Shown here in pieces: positions 7,855-16,684 of a stretch of 60,026 bases of DNA. Both the position numbers and the translations under genes were made by a program. Location: the NCBI GenBank assembly GCA_937921505.1, contig CAKZUB010000036.1:1-60026 (forward strand), in the 5' to 3' direction. Within the stretch, counting starts at the first letter, position 1; each line of letters opens with the position of its first letter. The notes beneath the pieces were generated by a model. It was not told where the DNA came from and ran no database searches. It was given only the letters and a program-made list of their open reading frames with translations. Source of the DNA: an uncultured Clostridia bacterium. Lineage in GTDB: Bacteria > Bacillota > Clostridia > Lachnospirales > Cellulosilyticaceae.

Positions 7855-8988
7855 ATGAGTGATACTAAAAATAAGACAATAGGTAAAATTAAACAGTTTA
7901 TTCCCATATTATTTTTTATGATGATTGGAGCTATGGGAGGTGTTTTTATTGCTAAATATATGAGGACTATGAAATTAGCAGAAGAATCCACAGATAAGAT
8001 TTTATTTTCAGCGGCTTTACTTTTAGTTGGCATGTATATAGCAATCTTTCTACAAATTATCATACATGAAGCTGGGCATCTACTTTTTGGACTTATGAAC
8101 GGATATGGTTTTTCGTCCTTTCGTGTTGGAAGTTTTATGTGGGTCAAAGAGGGGGGGAGGATTAAATTTCGTAGATTTTCTCTTGTGGGAACTGGAGGAC
8201 AATGTCTGCTCATTCCACCAAAAATGAAGGATGGAAAATATCCATATGTTCTTTACAATTTGGGAGGTTCTATTATTAATATGGTATCCGCACTCCTATT
8301 TGCAGGACTTGCACTTCTTGGGAGAAATATCAATATATTGTCCCAAATGTTAATGATGCTCGCTGTAGTGGGAGTTGCCTATGCTCTTATAAACGCAATT
8401 CCCTTGCAGCTGGAAGCTGTGAATAATGATGGCTATAATGCTTTTTCTCTTGGAAAGAACCAGGAGGCTTTGCGTTCTTTTTGGATTCAACTAAAAATCA
8501 ATGAGCAGATAGCTTCTGGTGTTCGCTTGAAGGATATGCCAGACGAATGGTTTGAGATTCCTTCGGAAGAATCTATGAAAAACAGTATGACTGCTGTAAT
8601 AGGTGTGTTTGCCTGTAACCGCCTGATGGATCAGATGAAGTTTGAAGAGGCTGAACAAATTATGGAGAAACTACTCCAAATGGACACTGGTATTGTAGGA
8701 ATACATCGCAATTTAATGGTAGTTGATAGAATCTATTGTGAACTCGTTAGGGAAAATAGACAGGATAGACTTAATAATATGCTGGATAAGCAACAGAAAA
8801 AATTTATGAAGGCAATGAAAAATTTTCCATCTGTAGTGCGAACTGAATATGCTTATGCACTGCTGGCAGAAAAAGATCAGACAATAGCTGTTCAAATGAA
8901 AGAGAAATTCGATAAAATGGCCAAGAAGTATCCTTATCCAAGCGAGATTGTTGCTGAACGTGAGCTGATGTCTTTAGCAGACAAATAA
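7855..8988 (+). CDS. M50-like membrane metalloprotease
   Basis: About 377 residues from the second of two adjacent ATGs, behind AAAGGTGAT. Upstream GTG 7831 would precede that site and is rejected. Two N-terminal membrane segments (about 12-32 and 45-65) are followed by HEAGH (His about 71), the zinc site of site-2-type proteases, in IIIHEAGHLLFGLMNGY. Two more membrane segments follow, with NAIPLQLEAVNNDGYNAF resembling the third-ligand NxxPxxxxDG motif. The last 170 residues are soluble and helical, like a TPR region. Probably monocistronic. Substrate unknown. Confidence 0.72.
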   Translation: MSDTKNKTIGKIKQFIPILFFMMIGAMGGVFIAKYMRTMKLAEESTDKILFSAALLLVGMYIAIFLQIIIHEAGHLLFGLMNGYGFSSFRVGSFMWVKEGGRIKFRRFSLVGTGGQCLLIPPKMKDGKYPYVLYNLGGSIINMVSALLFAGLALLGRNINILSQMLMMLAVVGVAYALINAIPLQLEAVNNDGYNAFSLGKNQEALRSFWIQLKINEQIASGVRLKDMPDEWFEIPSEESMKNSMTAVIGVFACNRLMDQMKFEEAEQIMEKLLQMDTGIVGIHRNLMVVDRIYCELVRENRQDRLNNMLDKQQKKFMKAMKNFPSVVRTEYAYALLAEKDQTIAVQMKEKFDKMAKKYPYPSEIVAERELMSLADK

Positions 8989-9002
8989 CCCTAAGTTTGC
9001 CA

Positions 9003-9137
9003 GAAAGTTCGAGGCTAAGAAGTGAGGAGAAACGCTTCCAGATAGTATCTATGGGTCTTAGAAGTATTTAGACAGTGGACTTATTAAAGGAATAGGACTC
9101 GTATATACCAAAAAGGTGGTTGACCCTTATAGGGTTA
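9003..9137 (+). pseudogene. Fragment of a recD2 copy
   Basis: About 135 bases match the intact recD2 in this window (14389-14523) at roughly four of five positions. Translation gives RKFEAKK, stop, GETLPDSIYGS, stop, KYLDSGLIKGIGLVYTKKVVDPY, against QFEAKEWEETLPASIYGIEKYLGSGLIKGIGPVYAKKIVNLY in RecD2. Two stops and the loss of everything before and after show it is dead. It is followed directly by a terminator. Confidence 0.85.
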
Positions 9138-9138
9138 A

Positions 9139-9184
9139 AAAGAGCTAGAAACGACTGAAGAAAGACTCGTTTCTAGTTCTTTTA
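9139..9184 (+). terminator. Intrinsic terminator
   Basis: AAGAGCTAGAAACGA (about 9139-9153) pairs with TCGTTTCTAGTTCTT (about 9167-9181) around a 13-base loop, followed by a T-rich run. It could end transcription from the protease gene. Confidence 0.7.
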
Positions 9185-9257
9185 TTCTTATGGAGATAAA
9201 GATAGAAAATAATAAACGGGTATAGGCAGTAGACATTTAAAATTATCCGTTGTTATA

Positions 9258-9286
9258 TTGACATTCTATAAAGCACAAGTTATACT
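9258..9286 (+). promoter_or_regulatory. Sigma-A promoter for the isomerase/permease pair
   Basis: TTGACA (9258-9263), a 17-base spacer, then TATACT (9281-9286): one mismatch from consensus overall. Transcription would start near 9293, leaving a leader of about 155 bases. Confidence 0.75.
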
Positions 9287-9296
9287 AAAAAAGTAA

Positions 9297-9317
9297 TTAA
9301 TTAATAGTGTTAATTAA
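9297..9317. promoter_or_regulatory. Possible operator near the isomerase start site
   Basis: TTAATTAA occurs twice (9297-9304 and 9310-9317), separated by TAGTG, immediately downstream of the expected transcription start. Each half is itself a palindrome, so the site reads as both direct and inverted repeat. The position suits a repressor. Confidence 0.4.
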
Positions 9318-9450
9318 AAGGGGATAATAACAAAAAAAGTACGACAAATCAACGAATTTATAATAATGAGGCAATAGTTAAAAGATATAATTAAAATGAA
9401 TTATAAGGTATTAAAAACACTTAGAATAAAACAGTGAAGGAGTAGTGAAA

Positions 9451-10791
9451 ATGAAAAAATTTAAAGCATTATATATACCAATTGGTGTGCCTACGTTTCA
9501 CAAGGAAAGCATCGATGAGCAGTTTAATTTATCAGTAGAACTCATGAATAAGATAGCTAAGGACATCGAGTGTCCAGAGACTCCACTATTAACAATCCCT
9601 GATTTACTTGCATTCATTGAAGATAAAGAGTGCGATTTGATTATTCTTCAAAACAATGCGTTTGCCAACTCTGAATATACGGCGGAAATTTTAAGAAGAA
9701 TTGATGCAGATGTATTGCTCTGGACGCTGCAAGAGCCAGTAATTGATGGTGGTCGTTTGAGACTAAACTCTCTGACCGGGGCTTATTCGGCCGGAAATCT
9801 TATGCATCATTTGGGAAAAGAAAACTTCGAATACATATGGGGTTCGCCATCAGATGAAGAGGTACAACGAAAGATCAAAGCGGTTGTGGCAGCAGCTAGG
9901 ATTAAAAAGGAACTAAGATCAGTGACATTAGCCTCCATTGGGCATACACCGCAGGGCTTTGGATTTGGCAGAGGTAATGATGCTGAAATATCACGTTACT
10001 TCGGCATGAAACATATTGCTGTGGAGGTTAGAGAGCTTATACAAAAGGCAAAAAACCTTTCTGATGAGGATTGCGCAGAGTATCTAAAGGAAGCAGAAGA
10101 TAAAATGGTGAACCTAAAAGGAACGCCTGAGAAAAATGTAAATGACTTTGTTCGTCTGTATAAAGCGTACTCAGATTTTATTAAAGAAAACAACATCGCA
10201 GCTATTTCTTCAAGATGTTGGCCAGATTTCTTCGTGGATTTTGGAACTCCCGTCTGTGCTGTACTCGGACTATTAAATGACAATGGGGTATCAGCTTCAT
10301 GTGAGGCAGATGCCTATGGTGCCATCTCTATGCTGATAGGCATGAAGTTATCAAGAGAGAGCGTCTTTTTTGGAGATCCAGTTTCCTTAGATAAAAGTGA
10401 AAATACCGTAACTTTTTGGCATTGTGGAACGGCTGCTTGCAGCTTGGCTCATCCAAGCAAAGGTGCTCAAGTGGGTGTTCATCCAAATAGAAAAATAGGA
10501 CCTACTATGGAGTTTGGTTGTAAGCCATCTAAGGAAGCTACTGTTTTTAGAATAGGCAGAAAACCAGATGGATCCATAAGATTTTTTGTTGCAACTGGAG
10601 AAATATTAGATAAAGAACAACAATTTTTAGGGACATCACTCGTATTTAAAAGTGAAACATCATCTATTGACCTTGTAAGTCAAAGTGTAAAAGATGGTTG
10701 GGAACCCCATTTCATCGTTGCATATAAAGATATTAAAGATGAACTTCTCGTTTTAGGTAAATTTTTAAATGCGGAGATATGCGAATACTAA
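9451..10791 (+). CDS. L-fucose/L-arabinose isomerase-like protein
   Basis: 446 residues from ATG 9451, eight bases after GAAGGAG; GTG at 9445 is too close to that site. The N-terminal half is a Rossmann-like region (TPLLTIPDLLAF, CDLIILQNNAFANSE). The C-terminal half matches the fucose isomerase C-terminal domain: SSRCWPDFFVDFGTPVCAVLGLLND, SCEADAYGAISMLIG (likely metal-binding Glu) and FWHCGTAACSL. Related enzymes interconvert aldose and ketose sugars with Mn2+; this branch is shorter than FucI (about 590) and often unassigned. An amino-acid-type permease follows 69 bases later and is likely co-transcribed. That partner is unusual for a sugar isomerase, so the true substrate is open. Confidence 0.7.
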   Translation: MKKFKALYIPIGVPTFHKESIDEQFNLSVELMNKIAKDIECPETPLLTIPDLLAFIEDKECDLIILQNNAFANSEYTAEILRRIDADVLLWTLQEPVIDGGRLRLNSLTGAYSAGNLMHHLGKENFEYIWGSPSDEEVQRKIKAVVAAARIKKELRSVTLASIGHTPQGFGFGRGNDAEISRYFGMKHIAVEVRELIQKAKNLSDEDCAEYLKEAEDKMVNLKGTPEKNVNDFVRLYKAYSDFIKENNIAAISSRCWPDFFVDFGTPVCAVLGLLNDNGVSASCEADAYGAISMLIGMKLSRESVFFGDPVSLDKSENTVTFWHCGTAACSLAHPSKGAQVGVHPNRKIGPTMEFGCKPSKEATVFRIGRKPDGSIRFFVATGEILDKEQQFLGTSLVFKSETSSIDLVSQSVKDGWEPHFIVAYKDIKDELLVLGKFLNAEICEY

Positions 10792-10860
10792 GAAAGTAAA
10801 GGGAACTTGGCAAGTAAGTTTTGAAAGCTCTAAGTCCCAATAGACATTGGAGGAAATAAC

Positions 10861-12216
10861 ATGGATCAAAAAGTATCAAAACTCGGATTATTGACAATGT
10901 CCATAGGAGGTATGATTGGGTGGGGTGCGTTTATGCAGCCAGGAATAAAGTTCTTGCCAAGTGCGGGATTTTTAAATACAGTCATCGCAATGTTCATTGG
11001 CCTTATTATGGTATCCACCATTGCATCTTGCTATGGTATCATTCTTAATAAATCTCCAAATTCTACAGGAGGTGAATACTCCTATAGTAAGCTCGCATTT
11101 AACCAAAAACACTCCTTTGTCGTAGGATGGTTTCTTATGATTGTGTTTATTGGTATTGCTGCACTGAACGCAACTTCTTTTGCATTAATCTTTAAAAATG
11201 TTCTTTTTCCAGGGACTGATTTTATTACGCTTTATACCGTTGCTGGATCGCCGGTTACGTTAGGCGAAGTATTGATAAGCGTCGCTGTTGTCTTTGTATT
11301 TAGCTGGTTTATGATAAGAGGCGTACAGGCGGTTGTTAAGGTTCAAAACATTGTAACCATAGCGCTTATTATTATTGTCCTTTCAATTTTTTTCCTTGCT
11401 CTAAATAGAATAGATTTTGTAAGCTCACCACTAGTAGCTTATTCCGATCCGTCAACAATTAATCTCGGAGGCATTATCACCATTTTGGTTATTACCCCTT
11501 GGGCATACTACGGCGTTTCTAGTATTCCCAAAGTGGCAAGTGATGCAAAATTGCCCTATAAACAGGTCATACTCATTACAATTTTATCTCTAGTTTGTGG
11601 GTATTTTATTTATAGTATGCTTCTTATGCTGACAGCTTCAATGTTTTCTCAAAGTGATCTTATTGGCTACAAAGGCTGGGCAACCGGCGATGCCATTAGG
11701 CAGTTGTTCGGAAATACAGGATTGATGTTTTTAACTTTTGGTCTGGCCTTTGCTATATTCTCAGGTGTTAACAGCTTCTATATGGGAGCGGCAAGGGTTA
11801 TGTCGAGTATGAGTGAAGATGGACTTCTTTCAAAGAAGTTTTCAATGAAGCATAAAAAATACGGAACACCTTATCAATCTATCTTATTTATATTAGTTAT
11901 TATTATTGCTGCGCCGTTTTTCGGCAGGCAAGTATTAACATGGATTGTAGATATGTCTGCTCTAGGAGGCGCAGTTATTTTCTTATATACTGCACTTACC
12001 GCCTACAAAATAAGCAGTGGCATTGAAAAAGTAGTTGGTCTGATTGCAACAGTTTTCAGTAGTATTTTTATTTTGTTGCTAGTTATTCCTGGCTCACCGG
12101 GCTTCCTATCCATACAATCCATCATTGCACTGGTTCTTTGGTCAATTTTAGGTATTATATTTTATGTCATCAATACCCAAAAAGTTATACAGAAAAGTAC
12201 AACTAAACGCGTATAG
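10861..12216 (+). CDS. APC-superfamily amino acid permease
   Basis: 451 residues with about 12 hydrophobic membrane spans. The first has the APC signature SIGGMIGWGAFMQPG, where the helix breaks around the substrate site. TGGEYSYSKLAF and VNSFYMGAARVMSSMSEDGLL are also typical. It probably imports or exchanges an amino acid or amine by coupling to a cation or a product. ATG follows TTGGAGGAAATAAC. It lies downstream of the fucose-isomerase-like gene with no terminator between them. Substrate cannot be told from sequence. Confidence 0.8.
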   Translation: MDQKVSKLGLLTMSIGGMIGWGAFMQPGIKFLPSAGFLNTVIAMFIGLIMVSTIASCYGIILNKSPNSTGGEYSYSKLAFNQKHSFVVGWFLMIVFIGIAALNATSFALIFKNVLFPGTDFITLYTVAGSPVTLGEVLISVAVVFVFSWFMIRGVQAVVKVQNIVTIALIIIVLSIFFLALNRIDFVSSPLVAYSDPSTINLGGIITILVITPWAYYGVSSIPKVASDAKLPYKQVILITILSLVCGYFIYSMLLMLTASMFSQSDLIGYKGWATGDAIRQLFGNTGLMFLTFGLAFAIFSGVNSFYMGAARVMSSMSEDGLLSKKFSMKHKKYGTPYQSILFILVIIIAAPFFGRQVLTWIVDMSALGGAVIFLYTALTAYKISSGIEKVVGLIATVFSSIFILLLVIPGSPGFLSIQSIIALVLWSILGIIFYVINTQKVIQKSTTKRV

Positions 12217-12247
12217 TACTATTTGAAATGATAAACCTATAGAAATT

Positions 12248-12306
12248 AAAATAAGCAGTGTTTCTAAACAAGTTAGATGAACTTATTTAGGAATACTGCT
12301 TATTTT
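12248..12306 (+). terminator. Terminator after the permease gene
   Basis: AAATAAGCAGTGTTTCTAAA and its near complement (TTTAGGAATACTGCTTATTT) form a long stem around a loop containing ACAAGTTAGATGAACTTA. A/T-rich flanks make it bidirectional. Confidence 0.65.
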
Positions 12307-12421
12307 GTAATAAAAAACAAACAATCTTAGCATTTAACTGGTTTAAATCACAAAGAGATAAGGTTATAATAAAACTGTATCATGGTACTACAAGTACAGT
12401 GTAACCAGTAAAGTAGTAAAG

Positions 12422-12453
12422 GTTGAAAGAAAAACACTTTCAACTTTTCATTT
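12422..12453 (+). promoter_or_regulatory. Attenuator-like hairpin in the reductase leader
   Basis: GTTGAAAG (12422-12429) pairs exactly with CTTTCAAC (12437-12444) and runs into TTTTCATTT. It lies between a possible TATAAT at about 12366 and the reductase gene, so it may terminate the leader transcript early and act as an attenuator. Confidence 0.4.
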
Positions 12454-12465
12454 ATGGCAGTATCC

Positions 12466-12503
12466 ATACGCAAATCTTGCGATACGCAAAGATTGTGATA
12501 TGC
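12466..12503 (+). repeat. Short tandem repeat before the reductase
   Basis: Three 16-base units begin ATACGCAAAT, ATACGCAAAG and ATATGCAATG. The first contains a perfect small inverted repeat, CGCAA-ATC-TTGCG. It ends at the ribosome binding site, so it could be a translational or repressor control site. Confidence 0.5.
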
Positions 12504-12516
12504 AATGGGGGTAAAA

Positions 12517-13392
12517 ATGGACAAGATAAGTTTAGAAGATAGACAAAGCGTAAAATCTGTAGGTTTTTTATCTCATAAAGATGGTGAATATTTTTCAGCA
12601 AGAGTTATTACAGAGAACGGAGTACTTACAGCGAAGCAAATGAGAAACTTAAGTGAGGCAGCTGAAAAGTTTGGGAATGGAAATATAACCTTTACAGCGC
12701 GCCTTTCAGTTGAAATACCAGGCATTAAGTTTGAAGATATAGATAAAGTAAGAGCATATATTGCGGATAAAAACATGGTAACTGGCGGAACAGGTGCAAA
12801 GGTAAGGCCAGTGGTCGCATGCAAGGGAACTGTCTGTGTATTTGGTCTTAGTGATACACAAGGGATGGCAAAAGAAATACATAAGCGTTTTTATGTGGGA
12901 TATCAGAATATAAAACTACCCCACAAGTTTAAGATAGCTGTTGGTGGATGTCCCAATAGCTGTGTAAAACCAGATTTAAACGATTTTGGCATTGTAGGTC
13001 AATGTATACCAACATATGAAGATGCAGTGTGTCGTGGTTGTACCAAGTGTGGTGTTGTAACTAGTTGCCCTATGAAGGCTTCAGAAGTAGTACTCCACAA
13101 ACTTGAAAGAAATGAAGAGCTGTGTAATTATTGTGGACGTTGCACTAATAAATGCACTTTTGGTGCAGTTAAAAAGAAACAAGAAGGCTATAAGATTTAT
13201 GTAGGTGGCAGATGGGGAAAGGCTATTCGTATAGGAACGCCTATAAAGGGTATATTCACTCAAGATGAGACGATGACTATACTAGAAAAAGCGATACGCC
13301 TTTATAAAGAAAAAGGTAAAGAGGGAGAACGTTTTGGTGTGATGATTGACCGCATTGGGCTTCAAGCTGTTGAAGAAGATATAAGCTTATAA
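12517..13392 (+). CDS. Small siroheme sulfite/nitrite reductase with ferredoxin insert
   Basis: 291 residues from ATG 12517 behind TGGGGGT; ATG 12505 has no site of its own. An N-terminal ferrodoxin-like half (residues about 10-75) is followed by the siroheme/4Fe-4S motifs CKGTVC (Cys102, Cys107) and GGCPNSCVKP. A two-cluster ferredoxin module follows (CRGCTKCGVVTSCP and CNYCGRCTNKC), then the closing reductase strand YKIYVGGRWGKAIRIG. This one-repeat architecture resembles AsrC-like and small clostridial sulfite/nitrite reductases. It would take electrons through its own clusters and reduce sulfite or nitrite in the cytoplasm. The first cysteine pair has four intervening residues rather than the usual five. 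No AsrA or AsrB partner is nearby. Confidence 0.75.
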   Translation: MDKISLEDRQSVKSVGFLSHKDGEYFSARVITENGVLTAKQMRNLSEAAEKFGNGNITFTARLSVEIPGIKFEDIDKVRAYIADKNMVTGGTGAKVRPVVACKGTVCVFGLSDTQGMAKEIHKRFYVGYQNIKLPHKFKIAVGGCPNSCVKPDLNDFGIVGQCIPTYEDAVCRGCTKCGVVTSCPMKASEVVLHKLERNEELCNYCGRCTNKCTFGAVKKKQEGYKIYVGGRWGKAIRIGTPIKGIFTQDETMTILEKAIRLYKEKGKEGERFGVMIDRIGLQAVEEDISL

Positions 13393-13432
13393 AGCAGATT
13401 TGTATTTAAAGAAAATAAGCGAGGTGAAAGGT

Positions 13433-14191
13433 ATGAAAAAAAAGGGAGTAAAAATAATTATAGGATTAATCATGATAGCACTTATTGGTAGCGTGTCTTT
13501 TGTTATCAATGCTATTGTTGGGAATCCAATATCAGCAATGATAGCAGATAGGGGTATAAAGCAATATGTAAGCCAAACTTATCCAGAGATGGATCTTGAA
13601 ATAGAAAAGGCGAGTTATAATTTTAAAAATGGCACGTATTGGGCAAGAGTTTCTTCTAAAGACAGTATGGATACCAAGTTTTATATAAGTTATGGTAATG
13701 GTAAAATCCAAGGAGATAGTTATGAACATACTGTTTTAGGAATGTTTAATACATTAGACAGGCTCTCACGGGAGTATTCTGTTGTTGCAAAAGAAGTTAT
13801 TGATAAACATCTTGGATATGAAAATAGCAGTGTAACAGTGATGTTTGATAAAGATGAGTATGAAAATATAAAGGATAGTTTAGCGCTTGATATGGCATTT
13901 GATAAAACATTACCTCTTAGAACAGAAGTTACAATAGGCCTTAATCTAATGGATAACTCACTAGAAAGCATTGCCAAGATTTTAACCGATGTGCATAAGG
14001 TATTTATAGACAATGAATACATTTTTAGCAAGTATGACTTATATGTTGAAAAAGGTGAGATGCTTGTCATGCTAAATGGTGTTACGCCTATGGATATTGA
14101 AAGTGGGGAACTTATAGAGAGACTTGAAAAGGCTAAGGACAATGATGGGGCAAATGGCATTAGTTTTTTTACCAAGGGAGAGAATAAATAA
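13433..14191 (+). CDS. YfjL-like membrane-anchored protein
   Basis: 252 residues from ATG 13433 behind GAGGTGAAAGGT; upstream in-frame codons lack a site. One N-terminal membrane anchor (about residues 6-28) with a short cytoplasmic KKK start, then VGNPISAMIADRGIKQYVSQTYPEMDLEIEKASYNFKNGTYWARVSS, the pattern of YfjL-type proteins. The remainder is a soluble extracytoplasmic domain without catalytic motifs. It lies between the reductase and recD2 with short gaps (40 and 14 bases), so the three probably share a transcript, although no functional link is evident. Confidence 0.6.
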   Translation: MKKKGVKIIIGLIMIALIGSVSFVINAIVGNPISAMIADRGIKQYVSQTYPEMDLEIEKASYNFKNGTYWARVSSKDSMDTKFYISYGNGKIQGDSYEHTVLGMFNTLDRLSREYSVVAKEVIDKHLGYENSSVTVMFDKDEYENIKDSLALDMAFDKTLPLRTEVTIGLNLMDNSLESIAKILTDVHKVFIDNEYIFSKYDLYVEKGEMLVMLNGVTPMDIESGELIERLEKAKDNDGANGISFFTKGENK

Positions 14192-14205
14192 AGGAAGTAG
14201 GTAAA

Positions 14206-16356
14206 ATGGAGAGCTTAAGAGGTGTAGTAGAACGCATAACTTATGCAAATGAAGAAGCGGGATATAGTGTTATAAAAATCAAATCTAAAGGGTATATAGA
14301 TCTTGTAACCGTTGTTGGAAATATGGCAACAGTTAATGTAGGTTCAGTTATTACAGCAAGAGGATTTTGGACAAATAGTCCTAAGTTTGGTAGACAGTTT
14401 GAGGCTAAGGAGTGGGAGGAAACACTTCCGGCTAGTATCTATGGGATTGAAAAGTATTTAGGCAGTGGGCTTATCAAGGGAATCGGTCCGGTTTATGCCA
14501 AAAAGATTGTTAATCTTTATAAAGAAAAAACATTATTTATTATAGAGGAAGAACCAGACACACTTCTTTATGTAGAAGGGATTGGCAAGAAGAGAGTAGA
14601 GATGATTAAAAAGGCTTGGCAAGATCAAAAAGAGATTAAGAACATTATGATATTCTTACAATCTTATGGGATTTCCACTTCTTTTGGGAGCCGTATTTAT
14701 AAGGTATATGGCAATAAGAGTATTGAAATAGTTAAAGAAAATCCTTATAAACTAGCAGATGATGTATACGGAATAGGATTTAAGACAGCAGATACTTTAG
14801 CTGCTAAGCTTGGAATAGATAAAGATTCTTTTAAGAGATGCAGAGCTGGTATATTTTATACCCTAAGCCAGCTCTCAGAAGAAGGACACTGTTATGCTAA
14901 AGAAGAACAGTTAATAGAACGATGCGTAGAAATCCTAGAAGTTGAAGCACCCAAGATTATGATGACTATTAGTCATATTCTGTTAGAAAAGGAACTTATT
15001 AAAGAAGAAATGGACATTATTTATTTACCCCCCTTTTATTATAGCGAAAGTGGCGTAGCGCGTAGGCTAAATCAAATTATGAAGGGGAGTACAAATAAAA
15101 GATTAAGAAATAGTGAAGAAGTTATAAAAGAAATAGAGGCATCAGAGCACATTATTTATGATGAGATTCAAAAGATGGCTATTAAACAAGCCGAAAAGTC
15201 CAAAGTCATGGTCTTAACAGGAGGACCAGGAACAGGTAAAACAACTACAACCCATGGCATTATTACGTTATTTTATAAATCCGGTATGCAAGTGGTTCTT
15301 ACAGCGCCTACTGGAAGGGCAGCTAAGCGCATGAGTGAAGCAACAGGAATGGAAGCGAAAACCATTCACCGACTATTGGAATGCAAACCACCAGAAGGTT
15401 ATAAGAAAAACGAGGATAATCAAATTCAAGGAGATGTTCTTATTATAGATGAAGCTTCTATGATTGATATTATTCTTATGTATAATCTTCTTAAAGCTAT
15501 TCCAGATCATATGATTATTATTATAGTAGGAGACATAGATCAGCTTCCTTCGGTGGGAGCTGGTAATGTACTTCAAGATATTATTGCATCAGGAGTCATT
15601 CCGACTGTTAAACTAGAACGTATTTTTAGACAAGCTATGGGCAGTAAGATTATTACCAATGCACACAAAATTAATAAAGGAGAAAATCCAGACTTAAGAG
15701 GAGGCAGTGGCAGTAATTTTTTCTTTATAGAAGAAGAAAATAGTGAAGAGGTTATAAGTACAATAGTAACGCTTTGTACCAAAAGACTGCCTAGTTATTA
15801 TAAAGTTAATCCCATTCGGGATATTCAGATTCTAACGCCTATGCAAAGAACGGAAACTGGAGCCGCAAACCTAAATACTGTGCTGCAATCAGCACTTAAT
15901 AAGAATACACTTTGTTTAAAACGCGGTGCTACAGAGTACAGGCTTTCTGATAAAGTTATGCAAATACGCAACAATTACGACAAAGAAGTTTTTAATGGAG
16001 ATATGGGATTTATTACATCTATTGATCTAGAAGAAAGATTATTAAAAGTAGCGTTTGATGACAAAGAGATAGAATATGAGACGTCGGAACTTGATGAGCT
16101 GATACTAGCATATGCCACAACTATTCATAAGGCCCAAGGTTCAGAGTATCCTATAGTTGTTATGCCATTTACTTTTAGTCACTATGTGATGCTTCAAAGA
16201 AATTTGCTTTATACAGGCATAACTAGAGCTAAGAAAGTAGTTGTACTCGTAGGCAATAGAAATGCAGTCTATGCGGCAGTAAAAAACAATAATGTTAAAA
16301 ATAGAAATACGAGGCTTGAGGTTAGATTAAAAAACTTATTGCCAACCCTTTTATAA
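14206..16356 (+). CDS. recD2: RecD2-type 5'-3' DNA helicase
   Basis: 716 residues, normal for RecD2. The N-terminal region has an OB-like barrel (residues 1-65) and helix-hairpin-helix segments (IKGIGPVYAKKIV, VEGIGKKRVEMI, VYGIGFKTADTLA). The helicase core starts near residue 330 with Walker A GGPGTGKTTTTHGI, then DEASMID (motif II), GDIDQLPSVGAGNVL (motif III), LERIFRQ, and YATTIHKAQGSEYP plus LYTGITRAKK (motifs V and VI). It unwinds DNA ahead of repair and protects replication forks, without RecBC. ATG follows AGGAAGTAGGT. A dead duplicate fragment lies at 9003. Confidence 0.93.
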   Translation: MESLRGVVERITYANEEAGYSVIKIKSKGYIDLVTVVGNMATVNVGSVITARGFWTNSPKFGRQFEAKEWEETLPASIYGIEKYLGSGLIKGIGPVYAKKIVNLYKEKTLFIIEEEPDTLLYVEGIGKKRVEMIKKAWQDQKEIKNIMIFLQSYGISTSFGSRIYKVYGNKSIEIVKENPYKLADDVYGIGFKTADTLAAKLGIDKDSFKRCRAGIFYTLSQLSEEGHCYAKEEQLIERCVEILEVEAPKIMMTISHILLEKELIKEEMDIIYLPPFYYSESGVARRLNQIMKGSTNKRLRNSEEVIKEIEASEHIIYDEIQKMAIKQAEKSKVMVLTGGPGTGKTTTTHGIITLFYKSGMQVVLTAPTGRAAKRMSEATGMEAKTIHRLLECKPPEGYKKNEDNQIQGDVLIIDEASMIDIILMYNLLKAIPDHMIIIIVGDIDQLPSVGAGNVLQDIIASGVIPTVKLERIFRQAMGSKIITNAHKINKGENPDLRGGSGSNFFFIEEENSEEVISTIVTLCTKRLPSYYKVNPIRDIQILTPMQRTETGAANLNTVLQSALNKNTLCLKRGATEYRLSDKVMQIRNNYDKEVFNGDMGFITSIDLEERLLKVAFDDKEIEYETSELDELILAYATTIHKAQGSEYPIVVMPFTFSHYVMLQRNLLYTGITRAKKVVVLVGNRNAVYAAVKNNNVKNRNTRLEVRLKNLLPTLL

Positions 16357-16417
16357 GAACAGGAGAAATATATCATCTTTCTAATTAAAAGTAAGCATAC
16401 AAACGAACATATATTAC

Positions 16418-16461
16418 AAAAATAGAGCCACCTCTTTATAAAGAGATGACTCTATTTTTTA
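16418..16461. terminator. Intrinsic terminator after recD2
   Basis: AAAAATAGAG and CTCTATTTTT form the outer stem, with ACCTCTTT pairing AAAGAGAT inside. It reads as a terminator in both directions. Confidence 0.75.
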
Positions 16462-16559
16462 GTTCGACAGTTGTGTGGCACTATTTTAGCCTAATTATAT
16501 AGAAAAAAGAGAAGGTCAAAATACTTTAAACCGTAACATAACCAGATACTCTTATTATG

Positions 16560-16619
16560 ATGAAAAAAATACTTATAGTGGTTGAAGATGGGGAAATGAG
16601 ATGCCACCTAAACAAATAA
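16560..16619 (+). pseudogene. Tiny response-regulator N-terminal remnant
   Basis: A 19-codon frame reads MKKILIVVEDGEMRCHLNK and then stops. The first ten residues match the start of receiver domains (MKKILIVEDE), with the acidic pocket partly kept. There is no further receiver sequence downstream and no ribosome binding site. Too short to be sure. Confidence 0.25.
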
Positions 16620-16684
16620 AATGTACTAGCCACTCATAAATTTCTGTACTTAGGTTACCCTAAGAATTGACAAAGAAGCATTTT

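Noticed and set aside
12466..12503. Short CRISPR-like array
   Set aside because: The 16-base units are adjacent with no spacers and only three copies; no cas genes are in the window.
13720..14175. 151-residue minus-strand frame opposite the YfjL-like gene
   Set aside because: Serine- and leucine-rich antisense shadow with no ribosome binding site; the sense gene has a good start and operon context.
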